The notes: generated by a model from the sequence alone, not told the origin. A stretch of 58,841 nt of DNA from Bacteroidota bacterium (GCA_030550275.1 JAUQPR010000014.1:1-58841), one strand, 5' to 3'. Positions 35,359 to 44,437 are shown, numbered from the stretch's first letter. Program-made: numbers and translations.

Positions 35359-36816
35359 TCAGTCGAGCTGCTGCAGGAGGGTCACAAAGAAGCGCACGGC
35401 GCGCAGGACCTCTCGGACCGGGATGCGCTCGTTGGTGCCGTGGAAGGTTGCGTACTCCTCTGGGGTCAGGCGCACAGGGGTAAAGCGGAGAATCGTAGAG
35501 GTCAGCCCCGTGTAGTGGCGCGAATCCGTTGCTCCCAGCACCAAGTAGGGCACCACTCGTGCCTCGGGGAAGACCGCGCGAATGCTGCGCGCCACCGCTT
35601 GGAAGGCGGGGCTGCTCGGGTCCGTCACTGGTGAAGGCAGGCTCAAGAGGCTATGCTGGCGGATCTGGATGCGGCGATCGGGGAGGATCTGGCGCAGGTA
35701 CTCCAGCACCTGTTCGGGGGTATCGCCCGGCAGCAAGCGGACATTGACGAGCGCGTGCACCCGGGCTGGAATCACGTTCTCCTTGATGCCCGCCTGGAAG
35801 ATCGTCGGGGCAAAGGTCGTGCGCAGCAGTGCGTTCCCGCGTGGCGTCTGCTGAAGCTGGCGCAGGAGCAGGTTAGCAAAGAGCCATCGGTTTGCCACCA
35901 CCAGGCGCTGCCAGAAGGACATCTCCGGGGCGATCGCCTCGAGCATGTGCTGCGCGACGCTGGTCAGCCGCGCCGGCATTGGAGAGCGCTCCACCGTTAC
36001 AATCGCCCGCGCCAGGATCCCAAGCGGGGTCTCGCGCGGCGGTACCGAGGAGTGTCCTCCGCTCCCCTCGACGCTGAGCTCGACCATCATGTAGCCCTTC
36101 TCGGCAATTCCGACCATCGCGAGCGGTCGCTCCACGCCCGGGAACATCCCGGTGGTGACGGCTCCGCCCTCGTCCAGCACCCACCGCAGGCGCACACCAC
36201 GCTGCTGCAGAAGGCGCGCAATCTGGGCTGCCCCGCGCTGTCCGCCAACCTCCTCATCATGCCCAAACGCCAGGTAGAGGTCGTACGGTGGCTGGAAGCC
36301 CTGTGCCAGCAGCGCTTCAACCGCTTCCAGGACGGACATGACCGAGATCTTGTCGTCAATGGCACCGCGTCCCCAGACGTACCCATCGGCAATCGTTCCA
36401 CTGAAGGGCGGGTAGCGCCACTGCGATTCCGTTCCCGGCTCGACGGGCACCACATCCATGTGCCCCATGAGCAATGCAGCGGGCTTCGTGCTGTCGCGCC
36501 CTCGCCAGCGGTAGAGGAGGCTATAGCCGACGCGCTGTAGCTCCAACTGTTGGTGAACGCGCGGGAAGGCACTCTGCAGAAAGGCATGGAAGCGTTGGAA
36601 CTCCTCCGCCTCCACCCGCGTCGTATCCTGGTGCGAGATCGTGCGATAGCGGAGGCTCTCGGCAAAGCGGTTGAGGATGGCGACCGAATCCAGCGCAACC
36701 GACGGCAGCGCAGCCGGCGGTGGCTCTGCCCCGCTGAACTGCAACGTTCGGTACAGCACTACTCCGACAAGCAGCACGGCTGCTCCCGCAGCGCTCCAGG
36801 TAATCCAGCGGCGCAT
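35359..36816 (-). CDS. Membrane-anchored M20-family metallopeptidase
   Basis: The 485-residue hydrolase has one N-terminal hydrophobic segment (residues ~5-25), so it is probably anchored or exported. The dinuclear zinc site is seen in LLMGHMDVVPV, GRGAIDDKISVM, FGHDEEVGG and ATDSRHYT. A dimerisation/lid domain with SGGHSSVPPRETPLG lies between. This order fits the M20 carboxypeptidase/PM20D1-like branch, which cleaves or forms N-acyl amino acids or dipeptides; the substrate is unknown. The start at 36816 (MRRWITW) is fixed by a TATTTTTG element at 36853-36846. The earlier in-frame TTG would overlap that element. Confidence 0.92.
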   Translation of the reverse strand: MRRWITWSAAGAAVLLVGVVLYRTLQFSGAEPPPAALPSVALDSVAILNRFAESLRYRTISHQDTTRVEAEEFQRFHAFLQSAFPRVHQQLELQRVGYSLLYRWRGRDSTKPAALLMGHMDVVPVEPGTESQWRYPPFSGTIADGYVWGRGAIDDKISVMSVLEAVEALLAQGFQPPYDLYLAFGHDEEVGGQRGAAQIARLLQQRGVRLRWVLDEGGAVTTGMFPGVERPLAMVGIAEKGYMMVELSVEGSGGHSSVPPRETPLGILARAIVTVERSPMPARLTSVAQHMLEAIAPEMSFWQRLVVANRWLFANLLLRQLQQTPRGNALLRTTFAPTIFQAGIKENVIPARVHALVNVRLLPGDTPEQVLEYLRQILPDRRIQIRQHSLLSLPSPVTDPSSPAFQAVARSIRAVFPEARVVPYLVLGATDSRHYTGLTSTILRFTPVRLTPEEYATFHGTNERIPVREVLRAVRFFVTLLQQLD

Positions 36817-36845
36817 TGGCTTGGCTCCGGCTTGTTGCACCAGCA

Positions 36846-36853
36846 CAAAAATA
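36846..36853 (-). promoter_or_regulatory. -7 promoter element of the M20 peptidase gene
   Basis: TATTTTTG on the minus strand is an exact TAnnTTTG match ending 29 nt before the ATG at 36816. From 36854 to the ccmF stop at 37062 I see no convincing gene. Confidence 0.55.
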
Positions 36854-37061
36854 CACCCGCTGGGCTCACGCCTCCTGCAAGACCTGTAGCAATTGGCTCA
36901 CCTGGGCGAACGCCAAGCCCACGCAGGCAACAGTATGGCGCTGGTGTCGGACAGCAACGGCGTAGAGCTCAACCTCAGGTATCTCTACATCGCTCCTCCG
37001 CAGGACTCTCCGAACGCCCCACCGCCGACCATCCCAACGCGCACCCCCTGCATTGGGGAGC

Positions 37062-39386
37062 TCAGAGGCTCGGCTCGGTTGGTCCGACCACCTCCGCTCG
37101 CACACGGCGCATCTGCCCGTTGCGGGCGTACTCTCGGGCGGCGTTACGCCACCGCAGCACCCCACTCCAGAGGAGACCGAGCACCATCAGCGCACTGCCG
37201 AGCCAGACCAAGTTGACTGCCGGCTTGACCGAAAACTCGATTGTGAGCACCTCGCGCTGTGGCGCCCCTGGGTCCTCAAAGCGCAGCAACACCTGCGAGC
37301 GGGCAAGGTCTTGCCGATCGGGCACAATCTGCATCACCCCCACCCGGAGCGCCGTCCCCGGCAGGGTTTGCCATTCGGGCAGGAACTGCTGCGCGGGGGC
37401 GTACATCCGCGTCCACAGCAGCACCGTATCACTCCTGTCTGCCCGCACAATGCGCAGGCTTACCCCTAGCTGAACCGTATCGCCCTCGGGCATTGCTTGC
37501 CCCATGTGGAAGCGCAGCAGCTCCACCTGGAGTGAATCTCCAGGAAGGCGTCCGAGCTCACCCCGGCGGAGCAGTAGCTCCGTTCCCCCCTCGGTCTCGA
37601 CCGCTCGCGGAGCCGTGTAGATATCCGCGCTCAGCCGCCAGGCAATCCCCGGCTCCAGAAACGCCGACTGGCGCTGGTTGTAGTCGCTCCAATACAGCAC
37701 CGGCGCCACCGTGAAGCGCTGTCCACCGGATTCCACCCACACGTGGTAGCGCCACTTCTCGCGGTCGGTGTACTGGCGTTCGATCTGCTCCTTGCCCACG
37801 TACACCAGCCGGTAGCGCCCGAGCTGCACCGGCTCCCCTTGGGGCAGGCGCACATGCTGGCTCCACGAGAGCGCGCTCATCCCCACCACGCCCAGCACGA
37901 GCAGGGCAAACCCCAGGTGGGCAACGTAGGCACCGGCGCTGGCGGGGCGCTTCCATATCCGGCGCAGCAGCACCTGCGCATTGACCAACAGCGCAAACCA
38001 TGCCGCCGCCCCCAGCAGCAGAAGCTCAGCACTGCGGACCCCTCCCACCCATGTGAGCGCAGTTGCCAAGAGTGTTCCTCCAAGCGGCAGCCACAGTCGG
38101 CGCCAGAGCAGTGTGCGTGGAGTGGCTTTCCAATGCAGCAGCAACGAGAGCCCGTTGAGCAGCAGGATCCACGCCCCGATGGGCAGGTGCAGCAGGTTGT
38201 AGAAGCGCTGCTCAACAGCAACCTTCGGGCGCTGGAGGAGCTCCAGCAGAATCGGCCAGCTCGTGCCCACCAGTACCACCACAGCGCTTGCCAGGAGTCC
38301 CAGCACCCCCAGCATCAGGGCTCCTTCGCGCGAATCGGGCTCCAGCAGCATGCTCTCCTGCCGCAGCTCCTTCCAGCGCAGCGCCAAAAGTAGTGCTCCC
38401 ACCGCCGCCACCGAGCCCATCAACGCGATCAGCAGGGTATACGCGAAAAAGCCGGGGTCTACAAACGAGTGCACCGACGTATCCCCCAGCACCCCGCTGC
38501 GCGTGAGGAAGGTCGAATACAGCGTGCTCAAAAACGCCAGCATCGCCAGCACTGCATTGGTGCGGAGCAGCACCCCGCTCCGGCGCTGCACAAGCCCCGT
38601 GTGCAGCAGCGCCACCAGGAAAAGCCACGGAACAAGCGAGGAGTTCTCCACCGGATCCCACGCCCAGAATCCGCCCCAGCCCAGCGTCTCATACGCCCAC
38701 AGCCCTCCCAGCATGATGCCAGCGCCCAGCACCGCTGCCGACGCCAGGATCCAGGGGTACGCTATCCCGATCCACTCGCGGTAGAGCCGCCGCCACAGCC
38801 CCACGACCGCCAGCGCAAACACCGTCGTCCCCAGCGCAAACCCCAGGAACAGTGTCGGTGGGTGGACCACAATCCAGTAGTTGTGCAGCAGGGGATTCAG
38901 CCCGCGTCCCTGTGCCGGCGTAAAGCCAGGGGCAACTCCCTGCGCCGCGTACGTCTCCCAGACGTAGGTGAAGGGGTTCTTCGCCACCACCAAGAGCAGC
39001 ATCCCCGCCAGGACGCCCGTGTAGACGCTCATGGCTTCGGCTTCAATTCCCCTGCGGCGCGCGTACTGCTGGAAGGCTATTCCGATGAGCGCGACCCAAA
39101 ATGTCCACAGCAGCAGGCTACCCTCCTGTCCGGCGTACGTGCTGGCGATGAGCAGATGGAGCGGCAACTGCGTCGAGGAATGCCCCCAGATGTAGGTGAA
39201 GCGGAAGTCATGCGCCAACACCCTCCACAGTAGCACCCCAAAGAGCAGCACAACGCCGGCGGCAACGAGCCGAAAGCTCCATCGCGCCGGAATCAGGAAC
39301 TCCTGGCGGCGAAGCGCCAGTCCGTATGCAAGAGCGGTAGCCACCGCCCCCGCCCACACGGCATGGACCAGAAGCTGTGCAAGCAT
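37062..39386 (-). CDS. ccmF: Cytochrome c heme lyase subunit CcmF
   Basis: The 774-residue polytopic membrane protein has about a dozen hydrophobic helices and the WWD-type heme-handling motif GWGGFWAWDPVENSS, with flanking conserved histidines (LHNYWIVVHPPTLFLG). It transfers heme from CcmE to apocytochrome c. Toward the C-terminus a large periplasmic domain (about residues 530-725) precedes the last helix. It is the last gene of a ccmC, ccmD, ccmE, OB-protein, ccmF cluster. CcmA, CcmB, CcmG and CcmH are not in the window and must be elsewhere or absent. Confidence 0.96.
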   Translation of the reverse strand: MLAQLLVHAVWAGAVATALAYGLALRRQEFLIPARWSFRLVAAGVVLLFGVLLWRVLAHDFRFTYIWGHSSTQLPLHLLIASTYAGQEGSLLLWTFWVALIGIAFQQYARRRGIEAEAMSVYTGVLAGMLLLVVAKNPFTYVWETYAAQGVAPGFTPAQGRGLNPLLHNYWIVVHPPTLFLGFALGTTVFALAVVGLWRRLYREWIGIAYPWILASAAVLGAGIMLGGLWAYETLGWGGFWAWDPVENSSLVPWLFLVALLHTGLVQRRSGVLLRTNAVLAMLAFLSTLYSTFLTRSGVLGDTSVHSFVDPGFFAYTLLIALMGSVAAVGALLLALRWKELRQESMLLEPDSREGALMLGVLGLLASAVVVLVGTSWPILLELLQRPKVAVEQRFYNLLHLPIGAWILLLNGLSLLLHWKATPRTLLWRRLWLPLGGTLLATALTWVGGVRSAELLLLGAAAWFALLVNAQVLLRRIWKRPASAGAYVAHLGFALLVLGVVGMSALSWSQHVRLPQGEPVQLGRYRLVYVGKEQIERQYTDREKWRYHVWVESGGQRFTVAPVLYWSDYNQRQSAFLEPGIAWRLSADIYTAPRAVETEGGTELLLRRGELGRLPGDSLQVELLRFHMGQAMPEGDTVQLGVSLRIVRADRSDTVLLWTRMYAPAQQFLPEWQTLPGTALRVGVMQIVPDRQDLARSQVLLRFEDPGAPQREVLTIEFSVKPAVNLVWLGSALMVLGLLWSGVLRWRNAAREYARNGQMRRVRAEVVGPTEPSL

Positions 39387-39404
39387 GCAGACCTCTTTCC
39401 CGTA

Positions 39405-39773
39405 CTACTGCTGGCGAATCTGCAAGGCATGGAAGTACGGACGCTCGCCACCATGGGCATGCCCGATGAGCACCAGGGGCTGCCCCGGCTGCAGCACCGG
39501 CAGTGCCTCTCCGCCGGTGTACTCCACGGCAAAGACCCTGCCTTCGGCATCCTGTGCCCACAGGGTTGGCGAAGCTGTCCCGGCAGAGGGCAGCGCGTGG
39601 ACTCGCACGCGCAGCATCACCGTCGGCGCCTTCTCCTCACTGGATCTCTCCGCAGCCATCTCCACCGCACGGGCGAAGGTCACCTCCGGCACCTGTGCCG
39701 AGCGTTCCGCCAGGTACACCAGGAGCGGAACTCCCACGACGGCAAGCCCGATGCTCAGCGTCCGCAAGCGCAT
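39405..39773 (-). CDS. Small membrane-anchored OB-fold-like protein, CcmE-related, lacking the heme motif
   Basis: The 122-residue protein has one N-terminal membrane helix (residues ~6-22) and then a beta-rich domain. LWAQDAEGRVFAVEYTGG (71-88) lines up with FRFTLRDETGATIPVRYHG of the adjacent CcmE, and VLIGHAHGGERPYFHALQI fits the end of its OB fold. The CxxxY heme-binding tail of CcmE is missing; the protein stops at QIRQQ. It lies two bases after the ccmE stop and 18 bases before ccmF, so it should belong to the same complex. I infer a degenerate CcmE paralogue with a helper role; no named family is recognised. Confidence 0.7.
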   Translation of the reverse strand: MRLRTLSIGLAVVGVPLLVYLAERSAQVPEVTFARAVEMAAERSSEEKAPTVMLRVRVHALPSAGTASPTLWAQDAEGRVFAVEYTGGEALPVLQPGQPLVLIGHAHGGERPYFHALQIRQQ

Positions 39774-39775
39774 GG

Positions 39776-40159
39776 CTACTGCGGAAGGGGTTCTCCGCCT
39801 TCGTATTTGGACGGGCATTTCGTGAGAATCTGCGTTGCCACGAACTCGGCTCCCTCGACACGTCCGCGCACGACGACGCTTTCGGCAAGTTCGAAGTTGT
39901 TGGGCTTGGGACCGTGGTAGCGCACGGGGATCGTTGCGCCCGTCTCATCGCGCAGCGTGAAGCGGAAGAGATTCTGGCGGGTATCGTAGAGCAGTGGCTC
40001 CTGCTGCACCCATGTTCCCTTGATCTGCACGGTCTTCCGCGCCGTGCGCGCTTGCTCGATGGTGGCGTAGGCAACGGAGCTCTCCTGCAGTGCGGCAATC
40101 CCCAGCGCTGTAAACCCTACCAGGGCAATTCCACCGAGCCAATACCGCGCCTTCCGCAT
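39776..40159 (-). CDS. ccmE: Heme chaperone CcmE, CxxxY type
   Basis: The 127-residue protein has an N-terminal membrane helix (residues ~7-23) and a periplasmic OB fold with LFRFTLRDETGATIPVRYHG (64-83). The covalent heme site is CPSKY at 115-119, so Cys stands where E. coli CcmE has His130. This C-x3-Y form is known from the variant Ccm system first described in Desulfovibrio, where CcmG and CcmH can be absent. It ferries heme from CcmC to CcmF. The gene is followed at two bases by an OB-fold-like paralogue. Confidence 0.93.
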   Translation of the reverse strand: MRKARYWLGGIALVGFTALGIAALQESSVAYATIEQARTARKTVQIKGTWVQQEPLLYDTRQNLFRFTLRDETGATIPVRYHGPKPNNFELAESVVVRGRVEGAEFVATQILTKCPSKYEGGEPLPQ

Positions 40160-40180
40160 GGCTTTGCACCGCGGCAGAAC

Positions 40181-40360
40181 CTACTCAGCGGCTATAGACG
40201 AAGCGGTATCGCTCTCCGTCCGCCGCGCCTGCTCCAGGACCGCCTCCAGGCGCCGCAGCCGATGTTCCAGCCACAGCAGGAACACCGCAATGCCCGCCCA
40301 TACCGTCAGCGTAACCCACAGCACAACGTACGGCGCTTGCACAGTGAGGAACTCTATCAT
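40181..40360 (-). CDS. ccmD: CcmD-like small membrane protein
   Basis: The 59-residue protein has one membrane helix (PYVVLWVTLTVWAGIAVFLL, about residues 10-29) followed by a charged, Arg-rich helix LEHRLRRLEAVLEQA. Size, topology and position between ccmC and ccmE match CcmD, which helps release heme-loaded CcmE from CcmABC. Its ATG overlaps the ccmC stop by four bases (ATGA at 40360-40357). Confidence 0.8.
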   Translation of the reverse strand: MIEFLTVQAPYVVLWVTLTVWAGIAVFLLWLEHRLRRLEAVLEQARRTESDTASSIAAE

Positions 40361-41466
40361 CCCTCTCCACCGGCTGTGATGTGCATCAACCTCTCCTGCA
40401 ACACCCGGCTGCGAACGGTCAAGCTCCACAGCCATCCCAGCAGCAGCGTAAAGGCTGCGAAAGCGGCGCTGAGCAGAATCTGCTTGAGCGGATTCAGCGC
40501 CGATGGGTCCGCGCTCAACACGGGTCCGATATTCACATCCCCTCGACCGCCCGGGTGCAGGCTCTCCATGAGGCGCGGCAGCACGAAGACCAAGAAGGGC
40601 ACCGTAACGAAGGCAAAGACCAGGTAGACATTCCCCAGGCGCCAGCGCCGCTCCCCCTCGGGCAGAGATGCCCGCAGCGCGAAGTACGCCAGGTAGATGA
40701 ACAGCAGCACGAGAATCGTGGTCTGCCGAGGGTCCCAGTTCCAGAAGGCGCCCCAGTTGAAGCGCGCCCAGATTGCCCCCGTCACCGTTGCCAGCACTGT
40801 GTAGAGGACCCCCACGAGAGCTGCAGCATTGGCGCGGTATTCCCATCGAGGTTGGCGGCGCCGCAGGTACGCCACCGCCGCAATCATCGCAACTGCGTAC
40901 GCAAGGACCGCTCCCCACGCGAGCGGGACGTGGAAGTAGAGAATTCGCGCTCGCTCATCCAAGCCCGGGATGTAGGGCAGCACCACCGCCGGCTCCAATT
41001 GGGCAACGCGCTGCACCCGCCACAGCACATCTGAGCCCTGGCGGCTGACCCGCAGAATCGCCTGCCGGGCTCGCAGCAGCTCCTCCGGCGGTGGAGATTC
41101 GAACAATACCACTGCCCGCTGCCCTGCCGCATCGGTTGCCTCCGCACTCCACATCCCCGAAAGCGAGTCGTACTGCACGTTCGGGCTCACCTGCACCAGC
41201 ACAGGGACCTCCGGCGCCGGTGCCCGTTGGGCTGCCTCCTGCCGGCTGAGCAGCGGAAGCGAGCCCTCCGGAGCGCCAGCGCGGCTGGCGATGACGGCAT
41301 CTCGCCATGTAGCGCCAATGGGAATCCACAGCACCGCTACCACAACAGCCGTACAGAGCAGCAGCACCAGCGCCTGCCACCACAGCGGACGCGCCCGCTC
41401 CGGCGCCCACAGCAGCCCGCCGATGATGCCCACGAGCAATCCAAGCCCCAACAGCACATGCTTCAT
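40357..41466 (-). CDS. ccmC: CcmC heme exporter with an N-terminal OB-fold-like extension
   Basis: The 369-residue protein ends in a typical ~210-residue CcmC: six hydrophobic helices, RILYFHVPLAWGAV with the first conserved His, and the tryptophan-rich WGAFWNWDPRQTTILVL (238-254). The first ~160 residues are extra. They have two membrane helices (6-20, 33-50) and a beta-rich domain (88-158) in which MWSAEATDAAGQRAVVLFES follows the strand-turn pattern of CcmE. A fused CcmE-like module is my inference. The start at 41466 fits the promoter element at 41504-41497. It is the first gene of the ccm cluster. Confidence 0.92.
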   Translation of the reverse strand: MKHVLLGLGLLVGIIGGLLWAPERARPLWWQALVLLLCTAVVVAVLWIPIGATWRDAVIASRAGAPEGSLPLLSRQEAAQRAPAPEVPVLVQVSPNVQYDSLSGMWSAEATDAAGQRAVVLFESPPPEELLRARQAILRVSRQGSDVLWRVQRVAQLEPAVVLPYIPGLDERARILYFHVPLAWGAVLAYAVAMIAAVAYLRRRQPRWEYRANAAALVGVLYTVLATVTGAIWARFNWGAFWNWDPRQTTILVLLFIYLAYFALRASLPEGERRWRLGNVYLVFAFVTVPFLVFVLPRLMESLHPGGRGDVNIGPVLSADPSALNPLKQILLSAAFAAFTLLLGWLWSLTVRSRVLQERLMHITAGGEG

Positions 41467-41496
41467 GCTCAGCCCAACGTGCAGGGCACTCACGCA

Positions 41497-41504
41497 CGAA
41501 AATA
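41497..41504 (-). promoter_or_regulatory. -7 promoter element of the ccm operon
   Basis: TATTTTCG on the minus strand is one base from TAnnTTTG and ends 30 nt before the ccmC ATG at 41466. Confidence 0.45.
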
Positions 41505-41565
41505 GCACACCCCCTGCGAAAAGTTCCCTGCGCGGGCGCATTCCTGCCGTTTACGGGCAGCGTTG

Positions 41566-41573
41566 TAATTTCC
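41566..41573 (+). promoter_or_regulatory. Candidate -7 element of the Asp-box protein gene
   Basis: TAATTTCC is an imperfect match ending 33 nt before the ATG at 41607. A short inverted repeat, CTGCCGTTTACGGGCAG, lies just upstream (about 41544-41560) and could be an operator. Confidence 0.35.
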
Positions 41574-41606
41574 CGTGCCGGTTGTACCACTTGCCGCAAT
41601 CGGTGA

Positions 41607-44435
41607 ATGCGTGCGCTCCTTGTCCTCCTTGCCACCGCTGTGGCTACTGCCCAAACGCCGCACAACCCCTTCCGCCACTGGATGGAGCGAGCACAACCGC
41701 GCCCGGAGCTCTCCGCCCCTGAGCCCCCCGCTATCCCGCTGCTCCAGCCGCTCTCCCCGCGGCATCCCCTCTTCCCCAACAGCAACCTCATCGAGCCTGA
41801 GACCGACCCCCTGCCCATCCAGAATGAATCCTCCATCGCGGTCAACCCGACCAATCCCGCAAACCTCATCGCCTCCGCTGTGGACTACCGCGCCAACTCC
41901 TCCACCTGGGTCTACGTCTCCACCGATGGCGGGCGAAGCTGGCGCAACATCAACCTGGGCAAGCCCTTCCCCGACTGGGTCTCCTCCAATGACCCCTCGG
42001 TGACCTTCGATGGCAGGGGGCGCGCCTATCTCTGCTACGGCGGGTTCAATCTGGAGACCGGCGAAAACGGTGTCTTCGTTGCCATCAGCTCCGACGGCGG
42101 GCGAACGTGGCAGCCACACATCCCTGTGATCCTGCACCGAGGCACGATGACGGCGGACTCCGCCTTCGAGGACAAGTACTACATCACCGCCGACAACTGC
42201 CCCCGTTCGCCCTACTTCGGACGGCTCTACATCCCGTGGAAGCGCGTGATCGCGCGCGATTCCTCAACCCAGATTGTGCTCTCCTACTCCACCGATGGCG
42301 GGCTGACCTGGAGCGCCCCAGTGCCTGTGAGCGAACGCCTCCCCTACTCCTCCGAGGACACCACCTACGGGCAGAGCTTCCCGCTGGCGGCAACAGGTCC
42401 GGACGGCACCGTCTACGTAGTCTGGAATCACGGTCCGCAGAAAGCCATCGGTTTTGCCCGCTCCACCGATGGCGGGCGCTCCTTTGAAGCTCCTCGGCTC
42501 ATCCAGCGCTACCGTCCCCTGGGCACCGCCAAGCGTATCCCCGAAGGCGTCCGCCATACGCTCAAAGGCGGTGTGCGCGCCGAGACCTATCCGGTACTGG
42601 TGTGCGATACGACCTCGGGTCCGCGCCAGGGCTGGCTCTACTTGTGCTGGGCAGCCGATTCCGTGCCCAACGTGTACTTCTCGCGCTCCACCGATGGCGG
42701 GCTGACCTGGAGCACGCCCATCATCGTTCACAGCGATACCGCCGGCGACCAATTCTGGCCCTGGATGGCGCTGGACCCCACCACGGGCGACCTCGCCATC
42801 ATGTACTTGGACAGCCGCGACGACCCCGCGAACTTGCTTGTGACCACTTCGGTCAGCTACTCCAGCAATGGCGGCTCTACCTGGGTGGACCGCAGAGTTG
42901 GGGACACGACCTGGGACATTCGCCAGAATCCCTTCCGCGAGAACGCCTTCGCCGGCGACTACAGCGGCTGCGCCTTCTTTGACGGCTGGGTCTACCCCTC
43001 CTGGGTAGATATGCGCAACGTCTGGCTCAATGCCCGTGATAACGATGTCTACACCGCGCGCGTCAACGTTCGGGCACCCTTGCCGGTGGAGAACTTCCGC
43101 GTGCGTGTGCTGCCGGAGCTTCCCACGGCGCTGGACCTCTCCTGGGAGGTGCCTTCGGCGCGCGTGTTCGGGCAACCGCTGCAGGAGTTCGCCTACCTCC
43201 TGCTGCGGAATGGGCAGCTGCACCGCGTTCTGCCGCAGCAGCAGACAGCGTACCGCGATACCGGGCTTGTCCCGCACGAGCTCTACCGCTACGGCATCGC
43301 TGTCGTCTCCGGACGCGATACCAGCCTCTTCCGCTGGGATTCCGCCCGTGCCGGTGGAGCCCGCCAGCCAGCTCCTCCGAGCCTCTTTGCCAATTCCCCA
43401 CTCCAGCCCGACTCAGTAGTGCTCTCTGTGGAATTGCCCCGCTACCGCGCCGATGGCGTAACCCCTCTGACCAACCTCTCGGAGCTGCGCCTCTACCGCG
43501 ATGGCTTCCTTGTGCTCACCCTTCCGCTTCTGCCGAGCGATACAGGGCGCCGGATACTGCTCTCGGACCGCCCAAGCGAGCGCGGGTTCTACCGCTACAG
43601 CGCTACCGTCCGTGCCGGTGCGGAGGAGAGCTCTCCGAGCAACTTGCTAATACTCTACGCTGGTGCTCCCCTGCGTGAGGGGTTCTTCGAGCCGTTCGCC
43701 TCCGCCGAGCTTGCGCGCTACTACAACAGCGGACGCTGGGGGCTGACCAGCACCTTCGCCTACTCCCCGCCGTACGCGCTCACGGAATCCCCCGATGGTC
43801 CCTACCCCAATCGAGCGCGCGACACGCTGATGCTCTTCCCCATCGCACTCCCGGAGGTGACCATCCCCGAAGCTCGCCGAGCCGTGCGCATCGAGTTCGT
43901 GCACGCTGCCATCATCGACCGGACGGACACCGGATTTGTGGAATACGCCTGGAACACATGGGACCGCTGGGAGCAACTGGCGGCGTACAACCTCTCTGCC
44001 TACGCCCCGTGGGGCGATACCGTGCTGAGTGCCGAAGACTGGCGCCGCGAATCCTTCCTGCTGCTGGCTCCCGATACGGCGCAGCTCCTGTGGGTGCGCT
44101 TCCGCTTCGCTTCCAATCCCATCCGCGTCAATGACGGCTGGTACATCGACGATATCGCCCTCACGCCCACGACCGACATTGAGCGCTCCAGCCCACAGGT
44201 GCAGCTCTTCCCGAATCCAGCCCAGCACTACCTTGTCTACCGCGCTCCCGACGCCGCGATGCTGGAGTACCGCTGGCGCGACCTGCTTGGGCGCACACTT
44301 CCGGCACACCTCCTGCAGCGCTCCAGCCAGGAGGCAGTGCTGGACCTGCGTTCGATGGCGCCGGGCACCTATCTCCTGATCCTGCGCGCTCCCGACGGCA
44401 CCGTACGCACGTACTCCGTCACCCTGCTGCGCTGA
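41607..44435 (+). CDS. Secreted six-Asp-box (BNR/sialidase-like) protein with T9SS domain
   Basis: The 942-residue protein has a signal peptide (MRALLVLLATAVATAQ) and six Asp boxes of the form S-(T/S)-(D/N)-G-G-x-(S/T)-(W/F), near residues 105, 161, 229, 287, 361 and 419. This is the blade signature of sialidase-type propellers. A fibronectin-like region (about 485-690) and a jelly-roll-like region (about 690-860) follow. The end, VQLFPNPAQHYLVYR, LLGRTLPA and MAPGTYLLILR, is a T9SS sorting domain. I cannot see the Arg triad and Tyr/Glu set needed to call it a sialidase, so glycan binding or another hydrolase role is equally likely. An exonuclease gene follows after two bases. Confidence 0.88.
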   Translation: MRALLVLLATAVATAQTPHNPFRHWMERAQPRPELSAPEPPAIPLLQPLSPRHPLFPNSNLIEPETDPLPIQNESSIAVNPTNPANLIASAVDYRANSSTWVYVSTDGGRSWRNINLGKPFPDWVSSNDPSVTFDGRGRAYLCYGGFNLETGENGVFVAISSDGGRTWQPHIPVILHRGTMTADSAFEDKYYITADNCPRSPYFGRLYIPWKRVIARDSSTQIVLSYSTDGGLTWSAPVPVSERLPYSSEDTTYGQSFPLAATGPDGTVYVVWNHGPQKAIGFARSTDGGRSFEAPRLIQRYRPLGTAKRIPEGVRHTLKGGVRAETYPVLVCDTTSGPRQGWLYLCWAADSVPNVYFSRSTDGGLTWSTPIIVHSDTAGDQFWPWMALDPTTGDLAIMYLDSRDDPANLLVTTSVSYSSNGGSTWVDRRVGDTTWDIRQNPFRENAFAGDYSGCAFFDGWVYPSWVDMRNVWLNARDNDVYTARVNVRAPLPVENFRVRVLPELPTALDLSWEVPSARVFGQPLQEFAYLLLRNGQLHRVLPQQQTAYRDTGLVPHELYRYGIAVVSGRDTSLFRWDSARAGGARQPAPPSLFANSPLQPDSVVLSVELPRYRADGVTPLTNLSELRLYRDGFLVLTLPLLPSDTGRRILLSDRPSERGFYRYSATVRAGAEESSPSNLLILYAGAPLREGFFEPFASAELARYYNSGRWGLTSTFAYSPPYALTESPDGPYPNRARDTLMLFPIALPEVTIPEARRAVRIEFVHAAIIDRTDTGFVEYAWNTWDRWEQLAAYNLSAYAPWGDTVLSAEDWRRESFLLLAPDTAQLLWVRFRFASNPIRVNDGWYIDDIALTPTTDIERSSPQVQLFPNPAQHYLVYRAPDAAMLEYRWRDLLGRTLPAHLLQRSSQEAVLDLRSMAPGTYLLILRAPDGTVRTYSVTLLR

Positions 44436-44437
44436 GG

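Noticed and set aside
36866-37061. Possible small gene between the M20 peptidase and ccmF
   Set aside because: About 43 residues at the end of one minus-strand frame look protein-like, but no start codon, ribosome site or family supports them; the more start-like frame stops after 22 residues.
37062-41466. Claim that the organism lacks ccmA, ccmB, ccmG and ccmH
   Set aside because: They are only absent from this window; they may lie elsewhere in the genome.
41607-44435. Calling the six-Asp-box protein a sialidase
   Set aside because: Asp boxes occur in many propellers, and I could not identify the catalytic Arg triad, Tyr and Glu.
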